DNA from: Toxorhynchites rutilus septentrionalis
Lineage: Eukaryota; Arthropoda; Insecta; Diptera; Culicidae
Direction: 5' to 3'
NCBI RefSeq assembly: GCF_029784135.1
Contig: NC_073744.1
Location: forward strand, 16,463,441-16,527,440
DNA: 64,000 nt
Below are positions 35,316-45,559 of the stretch, one piece after another. Within the stretch, counting starts at the first letter, position 1. Each line of letters opens with the position of its first letter. The notes beneath the pieces are model-generated. The model saw only the letters and a program-made list of their open reading frames with translations. It searched no databases and had not been told where the DNA came from. A program made the translations under genes and the position numbers.

Positions 35316-35746
35316 ACTAAATTAAAACAAATAATAAAAATTTTAAAAATTAATAAATTTAAAAAAAATTAAGAAAAAATTAAACTGCACATTTTTTTTG
35401 GAGTGAAATGTCATCTTTAAAAATTGAAAATTTTAGTCGTATGATCGATTCTATATAGGAGAGTAAGATTAAGCGTTCAAAAACTTACTCGATAATACTC
35501 TTCGTAGTACCCAAGTAATAACGAAAAATATCTCTTAATAGTTTGGTGTCCAGAATTTAAAATTAATAAACAAATTAAATAGTAATAGGATTAAAATCCT
35601 ATTACTATTTCCAATCCTTACTCATTATCTCAATGATTAAATCCTGATATTAGGTGATAATAGAACATAGGCATTTCCAAACACGAAAGGACGACACTTT
35701 CGATCCCAGTAGTATATCATTTCATATCACCCGCAGTATGGTAAAA
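35316..35746. other. AT-rich spacer with perfect palindrome
   Basis: No gene. It contains the 34-bp palindrome at 35577-35610. Confidence 0.45.
35577..35610. repeat. perfect 34-bp palindrome
   Basis: Two 16-base arms, AAATAGTAATAGGATT and its exact reverse complement, are separated by AA. There is no adjacent repeat of which it is an obvious part. Confidence 0.95.
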
Positions 35747-37140
35747 TTAGAAATCATGCCGTTCAAATGCACCCGCAGAAATCCTCGCTAACCAGAAGTT
35801 ACCGTTACTGCGGATAATATTTTTCTTACCTAACCACGAAACAAATGGAGACTCATTTCCCGCCTCCACCGTAAACCATCGATTTTCATATTTCACAATT
35901 CCCTCGCCCAGGGATAGAGGAGAACGGAAACGAAAATCGTGCCGCACGTGAATTTCCCCACACTCGTGTTCCCATAAACCTCCTTCCGGCGCCCAGGACA
36001 ATCTCCTGTTGATTTCAATTTCGCAGCACCTCTCCGTCACATCTACCTCAATCAGCTCCCCTCTCGTCCTTCACAATTTTCATTCATAGCGGGGATTTCC
36101 TTCACTCTACCCTTCTTTACGACCGAAGGGAGAGAAGGAGAGCTTAGCCAACATTAACAAAAAAAAAAAAAGAGTCGAAATTTGAGGTTTCATCATTTTT
36201 TCTAATCATCATTCCCTTCAGAGGAAGAGAGCGCAAGAATCGGCACGTAATAGCAGTAATTTTTAATTCGCCGCCACAACAGCAGCAGACGGTTGGTCCG
36301 TATTATATAAAACCTTAGTTTTGTTTTGTTTTTTTTTCGGTTGCGTTTTTTCCTCCTATTTGAGGGAAATCTTTCGGGTTTTGTTTGGCGGCGGTGTTTA
36401 GAAGGAGGGGAAAAGGTGATAATTTCCGCAGTATTACATTCTCCGCCGCGGCGCTACCCTCGAATCAGTTTTACTTTGCATTAATTGCGATTACGGGGAT
36501 AAGCCCTCAATGGTTTTGTGTTTTTTCATAGATGGGAACAAAGATTCCGACGAGACGATCTGGGAAATCAATAACCATAAATGTTGTGTTGTTATGCTGC
36601 GCGAATATTCCGAATATTCTAAGCGCAATAAATCGATAGCGATTTTTGCGAGAGCAAAAAAAGAAGCTCTTATCGAAGTGTGAAGGAGGGAGAAGATAAA
36701 AGTAAACTCATGTAGGGAACTTTTTTTAATAAAAATTTACTCCACTTTCCACTTATTTCCACTGTGGTCGCGCATCATTCCATCACAAGGAGTCAGTCAA
36801 TTTCGAAATGGGAATGTGCATGCAGTCTATCAGAAACGACACTGCTGGAGCGACGTAAAGTGGTGTTTTTTTTTGAGGGAGGAAAGGAAAAAGTGCTTAC
36901 GAATGGAAACCCACCAAAGTTTCGTGCTTATTGCGTGACAGAAGTTCTATATATTTATGCCGGGTAGTCTCTGTTGAATTGCTCTCGTCGGGGTGAAAAT
37001 ATTTGCCGAAGGATCGTATGGTCCAGTTTTTAACAGGCAATTTTCCAGAAAGTTTCAGCTCGGAATAGTTTATTGATTATGTCAAAATTCGCTACATTTG
37101 TTGCCAATCGAAATCTATTCCCATTCGTTCTGACAGCGTT
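35747..37140. other. low-repeat island
   Basis: Unique-looking DNA with short A- and T-runs. A minus-strand frame of 97 codons (36040-35747) is the most protein-like here but I recognise no domain, and there is no supporting splice or start context. No gene called. Confidence 0.4.
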
Positions 37141-37640
37141 CACCCAAAATTAATTTTCAGCACATGTTTTCTCATCCCGATTTATTGCATTACATGAGCC
37201 TAAAAATAACAGAAAATGTCATGACTGCCAAATACTGGTACAGCATTTGCATAATATATTATGATATAGCAATATAAGATCAATATGAGCGAGCGAAACA
37301 AGAGGCAAATTGCAAATAAGCACGCGTTGTAGCATTACGCATACTTTGCCACATACACGGCGTAGACTGAGATAGATATAGATTCACGTTTATGCTCTTC
37401 TTTTTATTCTTAGAAAATCCTTCCAGCTTTATTTTATAATGAGGTGTAATATTATCACGCATTTATGCAACAGCACTAGCAGCTACGGTGATAGCGTGGT
37501 CGTGTGAAACGGCATTCTAGCCGGCCTTGGTTCGATCCCCGTTTGGACCTTTTTTTGGTGCAATTCCAAAAGAGATGAAGAAAAAAAAAAGAAAAGGATG
37601 TCTGTTCCCATACATACAACCATTTGAATGCTTTTAAAAC
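37141..37640 (+). mobile_element. TIR element with tRNA-like module, copy 2
   Basis: The left end CACCCAAAATTAATTTTCAG matches the 41.67-kb copy. The body shares ATGAGCGAGCGAAACAAGAG, the GAGGTGTAATATTATCACGC block and a tRNA-like core with A-box-like GTGATAGCGTGG, B box GGTTCGATCCC and a T-run shortly after. The right terminal repeat is missing or too diverged to see. Confidence 0.75.
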
Positions 37641-37879
37641 AGAAACAGAAAATACATTTTTAGAAACGAATATATTAAAAAAACAGCCAATATCTCATAC
37701 TGAATCATGCGAAAAGGAATAAATATATCAAAATTTGTGCAAAATTGGAACAATTATTTCCCGTTAGATGCTCCTTTTTTTAATTTCATTTATAGGACGA
37801 TATGTTCAGATATTTCTCGAGTATTTATACCTTACAATTTTTTTTTCCTGTTTAACGACACCAAGATCTCTGCAGCGTC

Positions 37880-38185
37880 ATTTTCAGAGCGAATCGAAAC
37901 ATTCATAAGACAGATTATAATATTCAAATGAATGTTTCGTTGTGGTATTCGAAACGGTACTCACTGTAACAGATATAAACGGCGAGTTGAGTGCAGTGGT
38001 AAGCGTAACTGTTATGCTCTCCTATGCCTTTCTTAGTTTCACTTTCTTCGAGAATGGTCCGTAACAATCCATTTTGGTGAAATGGAGCGAATGAAACGCT
38101 CAATTGAATAGCTGCAAACATCCTTCCGCATGCGAAATGAAACACCTTAACGATGATAACGAATGTAGCTAATTTGAGCAGTTTC
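37880..38185. repeat. dispersed repeat family C, copy 3
   Basis: Shares with the 18.9-kb copy TGGTAAGCGTAACTGYTATG and CCTATGCCT, followed by ACAATCCATTTTGG, AATTGAATAGCTG and GCATGCGAAATGAAACACMTT. The 129-codon minus-strand frame across it is fortuitous. Confidence 0.7.
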
Positions 38186-38344
38186 AACCGTTGATGAAAG
38201 CTTCTGCTTTCCAAATTTAAAGTAAACAACAATAGTAATGAACGAAACAAACAATTCAAATATTTAGGACGAACAAATGAAACGCTAAAGAACAATTTTG
38301 GTTTAAGATTCAAAAAATGTATAAAATATATTTTTCTTTGTACT

Positions 38345-38620
38345 CGCTAGCGCTTGCTCGGACCTAATCAAAGGATCGTCTCCTATATTTCAAACTATCC
38401 GGGTAATCGTTGTTTGCCGGTGGTTATCCAGGTAATCGGGTTCGCTTGCGAGAGGCCGCCGCTTCCGATGGCGGATCGGTGGCCGACTCAGATTGCGTCA
38501 TCTCGACGACTTAGGGTCACCTCAATTCCTTATCCTCGCTGGATTGTGACTTGGCCCCCATCAAATTGACCTCAGATAACTTTCATTACGAAAAAATAAA
38601 TTAAATAAAAAAATAATATT
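38345..38620 (+). repeat. possible non-LTR retrotransposon 3' end
   Basis: A GC-richer block of about 240 bp ends in an A-rich tail (GAAAAAATAAATTAAATAAA near 38590), unlike its AT-rich surroundings. This layout suits the 3' end of a 5'-truncated LINE, but no reverse transcriptase is present and I do not recognise the family. Confidence 0.3.
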
Positions 38621-38766
38621 CTTATTCATATTTTATTGAAAGGGCAGGTGAACAGATGCAGGTTTATGAGATCAACATGAAAACCTGTCAACAAGCTTCA
38701 GAATGGCGCCCGAAAAAACAACGTCAAAGTTTATTAAATGTCATGATAATGTCATGACTCAAAGTA

Positions 38767-39291
38767 CAGAGTCTTTCAGATTAAACGCTCACACAAAAAA
38801 GATCGAAAAGCTGCTTAGAAACATTTTTTTTTCGCTCCGTAACACTGCATTCCCCACTTCCGGACGATAATATTTGGCTACTCGTTCAGTCTGATCGGAT
38901 GGTTTTTAGTGTCAAGATGTACGATTTACAAGAACGTGTATTTTTAGTGAAATCGTATTACTCGAGCAACCGAAGGCTTATTGAAACTTTGTCCTCTTAT
39001 GGTAAGAATTTCAACATTTCTCGCCGCCGATTACTTCCTCTGGGGGTACGTGAAGGACCGTTGCTATGTTAATAAGCCACAAAATTTGGAGGAACATAAA
39101 GAAGAAATAACTCAGATTTTCAACAGCATCGAAGTCGTAATGTTAGAGTTGTGCATTAAGCATTTCGTTCACCTTTTGAAACGCGATATAGAAAACAGAG
39201 GTGGTCACATCGTAAATGTCCAAAAATAAGCTTTCACTTTTGTAGAAGTGATTAAAATGTGTTGCGTGAGCGCTTAATCTGAAAGACCCTG
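38767..39291 (+). mobile_element. internally deleted Tc1/mariner-superfamily element
   Basis: The element has inverted ends CAGAGTCTTTCAGATTAAAC (38767) and CAGGGTCTTTCAGATTAAGC (right, reverse complement, to 39291) and is flanked by TA on both sides, the classic Tc1/mariner duplication. At 525 bp it keeps only the start of a transposase (from ATG at 38917, MYDLQERVFLVKSYYSSNRR) and its last 70 or so residues (DYFLWGYVKDRCYVN to the stop at 39229). The two are joined out of frame near 39000. The central part with the first catalytic residues is gone. It could have moved only with transposase supplied by a relative. Confidence 0.88.
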
Positions 39292-39307
39292 TAAACTAAT
39301 TTTCGCG

Positions 39308-39700
39308 GTGGTGAACATAGAACAATTCGCCGGACATGATTCATTCACAGAGACTCGTGGATTGAAAAGGCTTTTGGGTTTCAAAAGTTTGAACGAATTT
39401 CTGGTCACCAACTCAACAAATATCATTGAACAATCACCGTATTCATCTGATGTGGCTCCGACTCATTTTCTTCTCTTTCCAAAATCCAAGTTACTACTTC
39501 GAGGTTTTCAGTCGATGTCCGAACCTCGAACACTATGGAAACTTGAAAAAAAATTTAAAAAAAAATTTGGACTAAAATGTTCTCTGGGATGTCTACTTTA
39601 CTGTAGCTTTTGTCCGAGGTTTGTCCGATGCCCCGTGTCAAAGTTTTTGATATTTTTAAAAATAAAATTTTTGTGAATGTTTTTGTCTCGATTTTTTGAG
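39308..39700 (+). pseudogene. mariner transposase fragment, family M copy 1
   Basis: The frame includes NIIEQSPYSSDVAPTHFLLF, then KSKLLLRGFQSMSE, matching the block around the third catalytic Asp and after it. That Asp is replaced by His (PTHF instead of PxDF). The downstream C-terminus is lost in lysine-rich noise. It belongs to the same subfamily as the fragments at 48.83 and 55.54 kb. Confidence 0.75.
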
Positions 39701-39955
39701 CCAAAAATGCATTTTTTTTTACAAAAAAAAACCGCCATTTTGTCAAAAATCAATATTTTGAAAAAATCCTACGTACGATGACGGGAAATATATCAAAGGT
39801 TATGTTAGAAAAAATCATTGGTTGAATTCGGTCCACTAGAAAAACTTGTTGAACTCCCACCATTTTACAAGGTTTGGCTGCAAGGGTTGAACAAATCGGT
39901 TGCGGCTATTCAGGGGACAATCAAATTAACATAATTTTTTTTTGTTTGTTAAGTA

Positions 39956-40140
39956 ATATATCTATATCTATAAAAATGGATTTCTGATATACAAATGAAA
40001 CAAAACTTCTGCATAACTGGAGAACTAATCAAGCAAATAGATTTTTTTTTGTGAGGAAATTTGGGTACGAGAAATGTTTCTATGATGATATGACACCCCT
40101 CCTTCCTCTGAAATGGAGAGAAAATAATACACATATTTCA
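39956..40140 (+). mobile_element. Helitron-like fragment (5' end)
   Basis: Starts TCTATATCTATAAAAATGGA and shares with the 51.29-kb copy ATACAAATGAAACA, TTCTGCATAACTGGAGAACT, AATCAAGCAAA, GAAATGTTTCTATGATG and GACACCCCTCC. The 3' terminal CTAG end is missing. Confidence 0.55.
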
Positions 40141-40149
40141 ATTACATAT

Positions 40150-41604
40150 TGACAAGCGTTTTCTTCCAGTTTTTTTTTTTTTTTTTGAGAGCAATCTTCC
40201 ATTTTTTTCAAAAAATATTATTAACAACCCTGCCTATTTGTATTTCATTTTCACCTGGGAACAAATCCGTATATACCAAGCCAAACTCATTCAACTCTTG
40301 CGCGCCTCTTACATATCCTTCTTGCATCCTCCTCATCTGTTCCCCCGCGTCCACACACAGACCAGAAGTCAGCAAGAGTATATGAATCTACTTAAAATCC
40401 TACTAATTGCAAGCATTGTGTGTGACTTCGGGTGTGAGTGTGTGTGTGTGCTGCTAAGGGTACCTCTTCTTACGGGGCTTCCCGTTCTGCTGCTGACTGC
40501 TCAACACCTAGATTCCGACGAAGCGAACAAGCGAAATGGTCCTTGTACAGTTTCCATTCCCCGGTAGTGACCTCCACTTCCTTCTTTTGATTCTTTTTCC
40601 CTTCAACAATCCTAGCTTAGTTGGAGAGGATTTTTTTCCTGCACTGCTCGACACTGAAATTGCTGCTTTTTGTGAGTACAACTGCGCTCTGCACCGCGCC
40701 CTGCACACACTCTCGCTTACAAGACTTGTTTCCATTTCCAAGTGCCAAGGATTATACGCCGGATGCCCTCCTCCGCTCTTACTTTCCCTTTTTTTCTCAA
40801 CGAGTCTTCCCCGCAAAAATATATACACTTCTGTCGAGCGTGGTGAAGCTGCTGTTTTTATGTTTCTTGTGCGGATTTATCCTTCAGACAACGATGGATC
40901 GGTCGGCACTCTTAAAGTAGTTGAGAAGAGTAACATATTCTGTGTGTGTGTGTGTGTTTCTTGAAGTGCTACGAGGGTCTTCATGGTCATTTCCCGGACT
41001 AGTCCACAACACAGAAAGCAGCAGCGGCAGAAAATTTTCGGTTAATGATTTAAGCTACCAGACACTAGTGCATTAATGCTCGAGTGCGCACTATTCGGTG
41101 CTAATAATGCTCTTAGCGGGAAAACATCAACTTTCCCCCCTCCGGTCCACCGATAACTTCAATTAGCATTAAGCTGATGTGTTTCGGTGTGATTGAAGCA
41201 GTAGTAGCTATAGCGGCAGCTATGCGAGAAAGTCTCGTGTCGATGGAATACACAAATTGGTCTGTTAACACGCGCGCGGAAGAGGAAAGCGCTCATAGAA
41301 TCACAGGATCAAGTGGGAGTGGAGAAGAGGGTGGATGCGCACCAAGTCGCCGTGAAATTGGGTAATTGGCCATTGTTGGTGAAATGTTCACCATGGGGTG
41401 TTAGCAGTGAGCCATTATTATTGTAGAAGCGAAATTTAGGTTAATGCCGTGTTCTGATTTGTGTGTTGTAAGTAGCGCGCGTCTCGACGCGTCAAATATG
41501 TAATGCACCGTAGAACAACTTAAGCCTTCCTATGGTCATAATTCTCGGTAAATCAACCAATATTGGGTTAAATTATAAAATAACTTCTGTTGAGTAACAA
41601 ATAT
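40150..41604. other. low-repeat island
   Basis: Unique-looking DNA with GT-rich tracts at about 40435-40448 and 40942-40957. Open frames up to 142 codons on both strands overlap each other and show no domain. No gene supported. Confidence 0.45.
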
Positions 41605-41617
41605 CAATGGAAACGAA

Positions 41618-41668
41618 ACTTGCCACTCAAAATACATTCAAGGCGTGTTATTCGGCATTGCAAAGTCA
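41618..41668 (+). mobile_element. SINE internal fragment
   Basis: CTTGCCACTCAAAATACATTC followed by AAGGCGTGTTATTCGGC matches the body of the 13.3-kb SINE. It stops exactly where the next element begins, consistent with that element having inserted into a SINE. Confidence 0.65.
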
Positions 41669-42237
41669 ACTACACCCAAAGTTAATTTTTAGCACATGTT
41701 ATGGCATCCCGATTTATTACATCAAATGAGTTGAAAAATAACAGAAAATGTTCTACTCCCCAATACATGTATATCATTATTATACGAATGATATATGCTA
41801 GAGCCAATATGAGCGAGCGAAACAGGAGACACATTTAAATGAAAGCATATGAAAGCTTTTCGTACAGTTTGCTAAACACGCGACCCAGACAGAGAAAGAT
41901 ATATTCTCGTGCATGTTCTTCTTTATCCTCTTAGAAAACACTTTCCAACTCAATTTTATGATGAGGTGTAATATTATCACGCTTCTATATAACAGCACTG
42001 GCAGCTATATGGATAGCGTGGTCGTGTGAAATAGATTTGCATCCTAGCCGGTTCGATCCCCATTGACGTCGTATGGACTTTTTTTTTGGCACAATCACAA
42101 ATGAAATAAGAAAAGAAAACAGAAAGTGATGTCTACTCGCATACATACAAACCATTTTTAAGCTCTAGCACACGGAATGGCATCATTTCTGCTATAGATG
42201 AAATGTTTCCAGCCAACGCTAGTTTGGGTGTAGGTTG
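41667..42237 (+). mobile_element. TIR element with tRNA-like module, copy 3 (both ends)
   Basis: The left end CAACTACACCCAAA and the right end TTTGGGTGTAGGTTG are inverted repeats. Inside is a tRNA-like module at about 41988-42066, with an A-box-like GCTATATGGATAGCGTGG, a B box GGTTCGATCCC and a T8-9 run 15-20 bp further on, like a Pol III terminator. Copies or parts lie at 31.13, 37.14 and 44.69 kb. A DNA-transposon-type end with an internal Pol III promoter is unusual. Alternatively a SINE was captured by a MITE before it spread. Confidence 0.75.
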
Positions 42238-42411
42238 TAATGGGAAACGAATAAGTATTAGAGTATTGTGCAAGACACGACCGTAGGACTACGAAATTAT
42301 TCGAACCAACTCGTCTGCGTATCACTTCCGATATTGCCTGACGGAGGAAAAAAAATAGTAATAAACTCTTCAGTGGTCATTTTTGGCGCGTGATTTTGTC
42401 GTAACTGCTCA

Positions 42412-43853
42412 TAGACGAATTTCATGCCAACTCGACTGGTCGTTGGCAGCACCATCTCAGATGGCAGCGAAACGTTGTGGGTGTAAACACATGGGTCTTT
42501 CAAACAACTTTGCATACTTGAAATATCCAAAAAATAATTAGACCACTTTTTTAAAAGGGCCAAATTTTTTTCTTGATTTTTTACAAAAAATTATGACTCA
42601 AAAACTATAATACTTACAAAATTCGGATTAAAGGATGGAATGTAGAAATATCGTAGAAATTTTCATAAAAAAACACCAAAATTAGAAAAAAATATCGCTG
42701 AAAAAAATTATTTTAAAAATTAAAACTAATTTTTCTGAAAAACTTATTTTATTAAAATTCTCAAGAAAATTATATGAATAGCCCTTTCATTTTCCAACAA
42801 GTTATCCATACATCGGAAATGGACACTTTTACAGGGAAAAAGTTTTTCTAACAACAATTTTTTTCATATTATTTTTGAAAATTTACCATTAATGTTTAAC
42901 TCGTAAGTTTTTCATGTATAAATTATCGCGATTTACATGTTCTACAAACTTTCCTCTAATTAGAAGCATGTCAAGATTATGTCGTTGGCATATCTATTTC
43001 TTCATAATTTCGAAAACAAATGTTTTCGAGAAAAATGAATTTTAATTTTCAGAAAAAAAAATTCCAATAAAATTTTGATTTAAAAATTTATTTGATGTGT
43101 CTCAATGAGAACAAATAATTTCCAAAATTCCATTCTATAACCAACATTTCGTAGATTATAGTTTTTATATTAGTATTTTTCGAAAAAAGTTGAAGAGAAA
43201 CTCAAAATTCCACAAAAAAATCTCACACAAAACCTATCAGACCTACAAAATTTTAGTCAAAAAGTGAAATGTAGAAAACTATTTATGTTTCTATTAAAAA
43301 ATATCAAACAAATTTTTGAAAAAAATCATTGTAAAAAAAATGTTTTGAAAATTAAAATTCATTTTTCTCGAAAATATGTTTTTTTTAAATTCTGAAAAAA
43401 TTGACATGAATAGCCCATGCAATTTCCAACAAGTCACCCATATATTGGAAGAAAGGCACCTTTACAGGAAAAAGTTTTCCGACAACAACTTTTTCTTTGA
43501 AAAATTACTATTAATGCTTGATTCGTAACATTTTTATGTATAAATTATCGCGATTTACGTGCTCTGCTACTCAAGAAAATATCAAACGAGAGAATTTACA
43601 CACAAAAATGTTATGAGTGAAACATTATTTTTAAGGAGTCTTCATACACATATGCCTTATATTTCAGAAACTATAAAAGGTAGAAAGTTGACGTCTTCGA
43701 CAAAAGTTCATATTTTGATAAGATCTAAAACTTTTTCGTGTACACTAGATCACTGTCTTGAATTTAAACAAAATAAGGATTATTTGCAATTTTTTCAAAG
43801 AAAACATGAAAAAAGTATTGTTAGAAAAACTTTTTCACCGTTAATGTTTTTTC

Positions 43854-43920
<67 letters not shown>

Positions 43921-43935
43921 CTATACATCTATACA
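42412..43935. mobile_element. long foldback element, family F copy 2
   Basis: The left arm GACGAATTTCATGCCAACTC matches both ends of the 31.68-kb element, including GCACCATCTCAGATGGCAG. The interior matches it too. The right arm is not recognisable; the copy ends in an (AT)n run at 43857-43916. The 129-codon frame at 43559-43948 ends in Ile-Tyr repeats encoded by that run. Confidence 0.75.
43857..43917. repeat. (AT)n microsatellite
   Basis: About 29 uninterrupted AT/TA units. Confidence 0.98.
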
Positions 43936-44689
43936 TATATTTTTTTGAGAATTAAAAAAAAACATTTTTGAGAAAAAAAAAGTTTCAATTTTTAAACTAA
44001 TACAAAAAATGAAAAATTTTAAATGATGTTTTTAAATGCTAAAAAAAGTCCTGACTCTTACTTAACCGTTGATATTTCTTAACCCTGATATTTCAACATG
44101 AACGTATCATTATTATATAAAATCATTTTTAGATACAATTGCTGTTAATTACCTTTCGCAATTGGTGAAAAAACATATTCTTCTATCACGTAGAACACAT
44201 ATTCGATACGGGAAACTAAATTATCATTCATAATTTTTATTCTAAAGGATTTTTTTCGACCTGAAATCCCTTTATGACTCTTGCTCCACACAAGACGTTG
44301 CATTAGTAGTAGTGATCGCTTTATACATAGCGTTTGCCCTGTCGCGTTTCAAAATTCAGAAAAGTGTTTCACTCAAATTTCACCGAAACAGAAAAGAAAA
44401 CAAGGATAAGGACTCCTTCTTGATACAAATGTGAAATAATAAAAAAAAAAAATCTGAGACTGTCTACCTGCCCTATGATCAGTTTGAACAAGTGAACGAG
44501 ACGCCACTGGTTTATAACATTTCATTAAGTTTTCCACATTTCTCAGTATCAGTCAAATCGATTCTCTCTCATTAAAAGGGCGTAATTTTAGGGCGTAAAT
44601 TTCCCTGTTAATTATTGTAAATAAATAAATAAAAACAGACAAACCATCCGTTATATTTTAGCAACGAATAATGTCTAAATACAATAAAT
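43936..44689. other. AT-rich spacer
   Basis: No gene, known repeat or RNA recognised. Confidence 0.4.
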
Positions 44690-44825
44690 CGATGTATAAC
44701 TCTTCAAGAAACCAAGAAAGATATAGTTTCACGTTTATGCTCTCTTTTTTACTTTTAGAAAACTGATTCCAACTGAATGAGGTGTAATATTATCACGCAT
44801 TCATGCAACAGTACCAGTAGCTTTG
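44690..44825 (+). mobile_element. TIR element with tRNA-like module, copy 4 (fragment)
   Basis: Shares AGAAAGATATAGTTTCACG, GTTTATGCTCT and GAGGTGTAATATTATCACGC, then CATGCAACAGTACCAGTAGC. It breaks off before the B box. Both terminal repeats are absent. Confidence 0.6.
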
Positions 44826-45555
44826 TGTGTTTGCTTTTCTTTTTGAATCGCATGTATGATTTATACTACTTTTCTTAAATGGTGACGGTCTCACAAAGTG
44901 TTGAAATTCCATAGATTTTCAAAAATTTATATCTCCAGTTTAGAAAGTCCGGCACGGCACCACTATACGTCGAACTTTGGTCAATTAGAGGGATTTTCCA
45001 ATGAAAATATACAAAAAAATATCGAAGGGGAGGATGTTTTGAGGTATAAAAGTTTTCAATTATAAATTAAATTTTTGAGTAAATTTTTTTAGCGGTGTAT
45101 GTTATTTTTTCTAAATAGCTAATTGTTCTTCCAACAATTTTGTCAAACATCATATTTTAATCAGACTTCTAGATTTTGAGTTAAGATTTTAAAGAAAGAT
45201 CAATGATTTTAAATACCCCCTCTTCAAAAATCAGTCATAATTTAAAGTGGTCATGTTATAGTGCAAATGGTGATGTTAGGTGGTTACCATCATAAGTACC
45301 AAGTTTCGAAAAAATCCGATCGATTTGGCGTGAAATCGCTCTCCTGTTTTCTCAAAAATCACCAACAACTTTCCGGTAAATCTAATATGAGCCATCCTGA
45401 TTTCCTCCTGATTTTTATTTTCATTCTTCTCGATTTTTTGGAAATTATGGTTGGCAACTCTAGTCTTGACAAGTCGGGGGGATCAGTTTTAATTATCACT
45501 AGAAGAACCTTGATACCGTCAAATGTGGGTTCGAAAACGCCGGTTTTTTTTTCAT
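44826..45555. other. AT-rich unassigned DNA, probably transposon-derived
   Basis: The base composition and phrases like TTCGAAAAAATCCGATCGATTT resemble non-coding dispersed elements, but no second copy is present in the window. No gene. Confidence 0.4.
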
Positions 45556-45559
45556 AGAC

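Noticed and set aside
35747..36040. 97-codon minus-strand frame with fairly protein-like composition
   Set aside because: No recognised domain, no relatives in the window and no splice or start support; kept as unassigned.
43559..43948. 129-codon frame with Ile-Tyr repeat
   Set aside because: Its end is encoded by (AT)n and the rest by foldback family F DNA.
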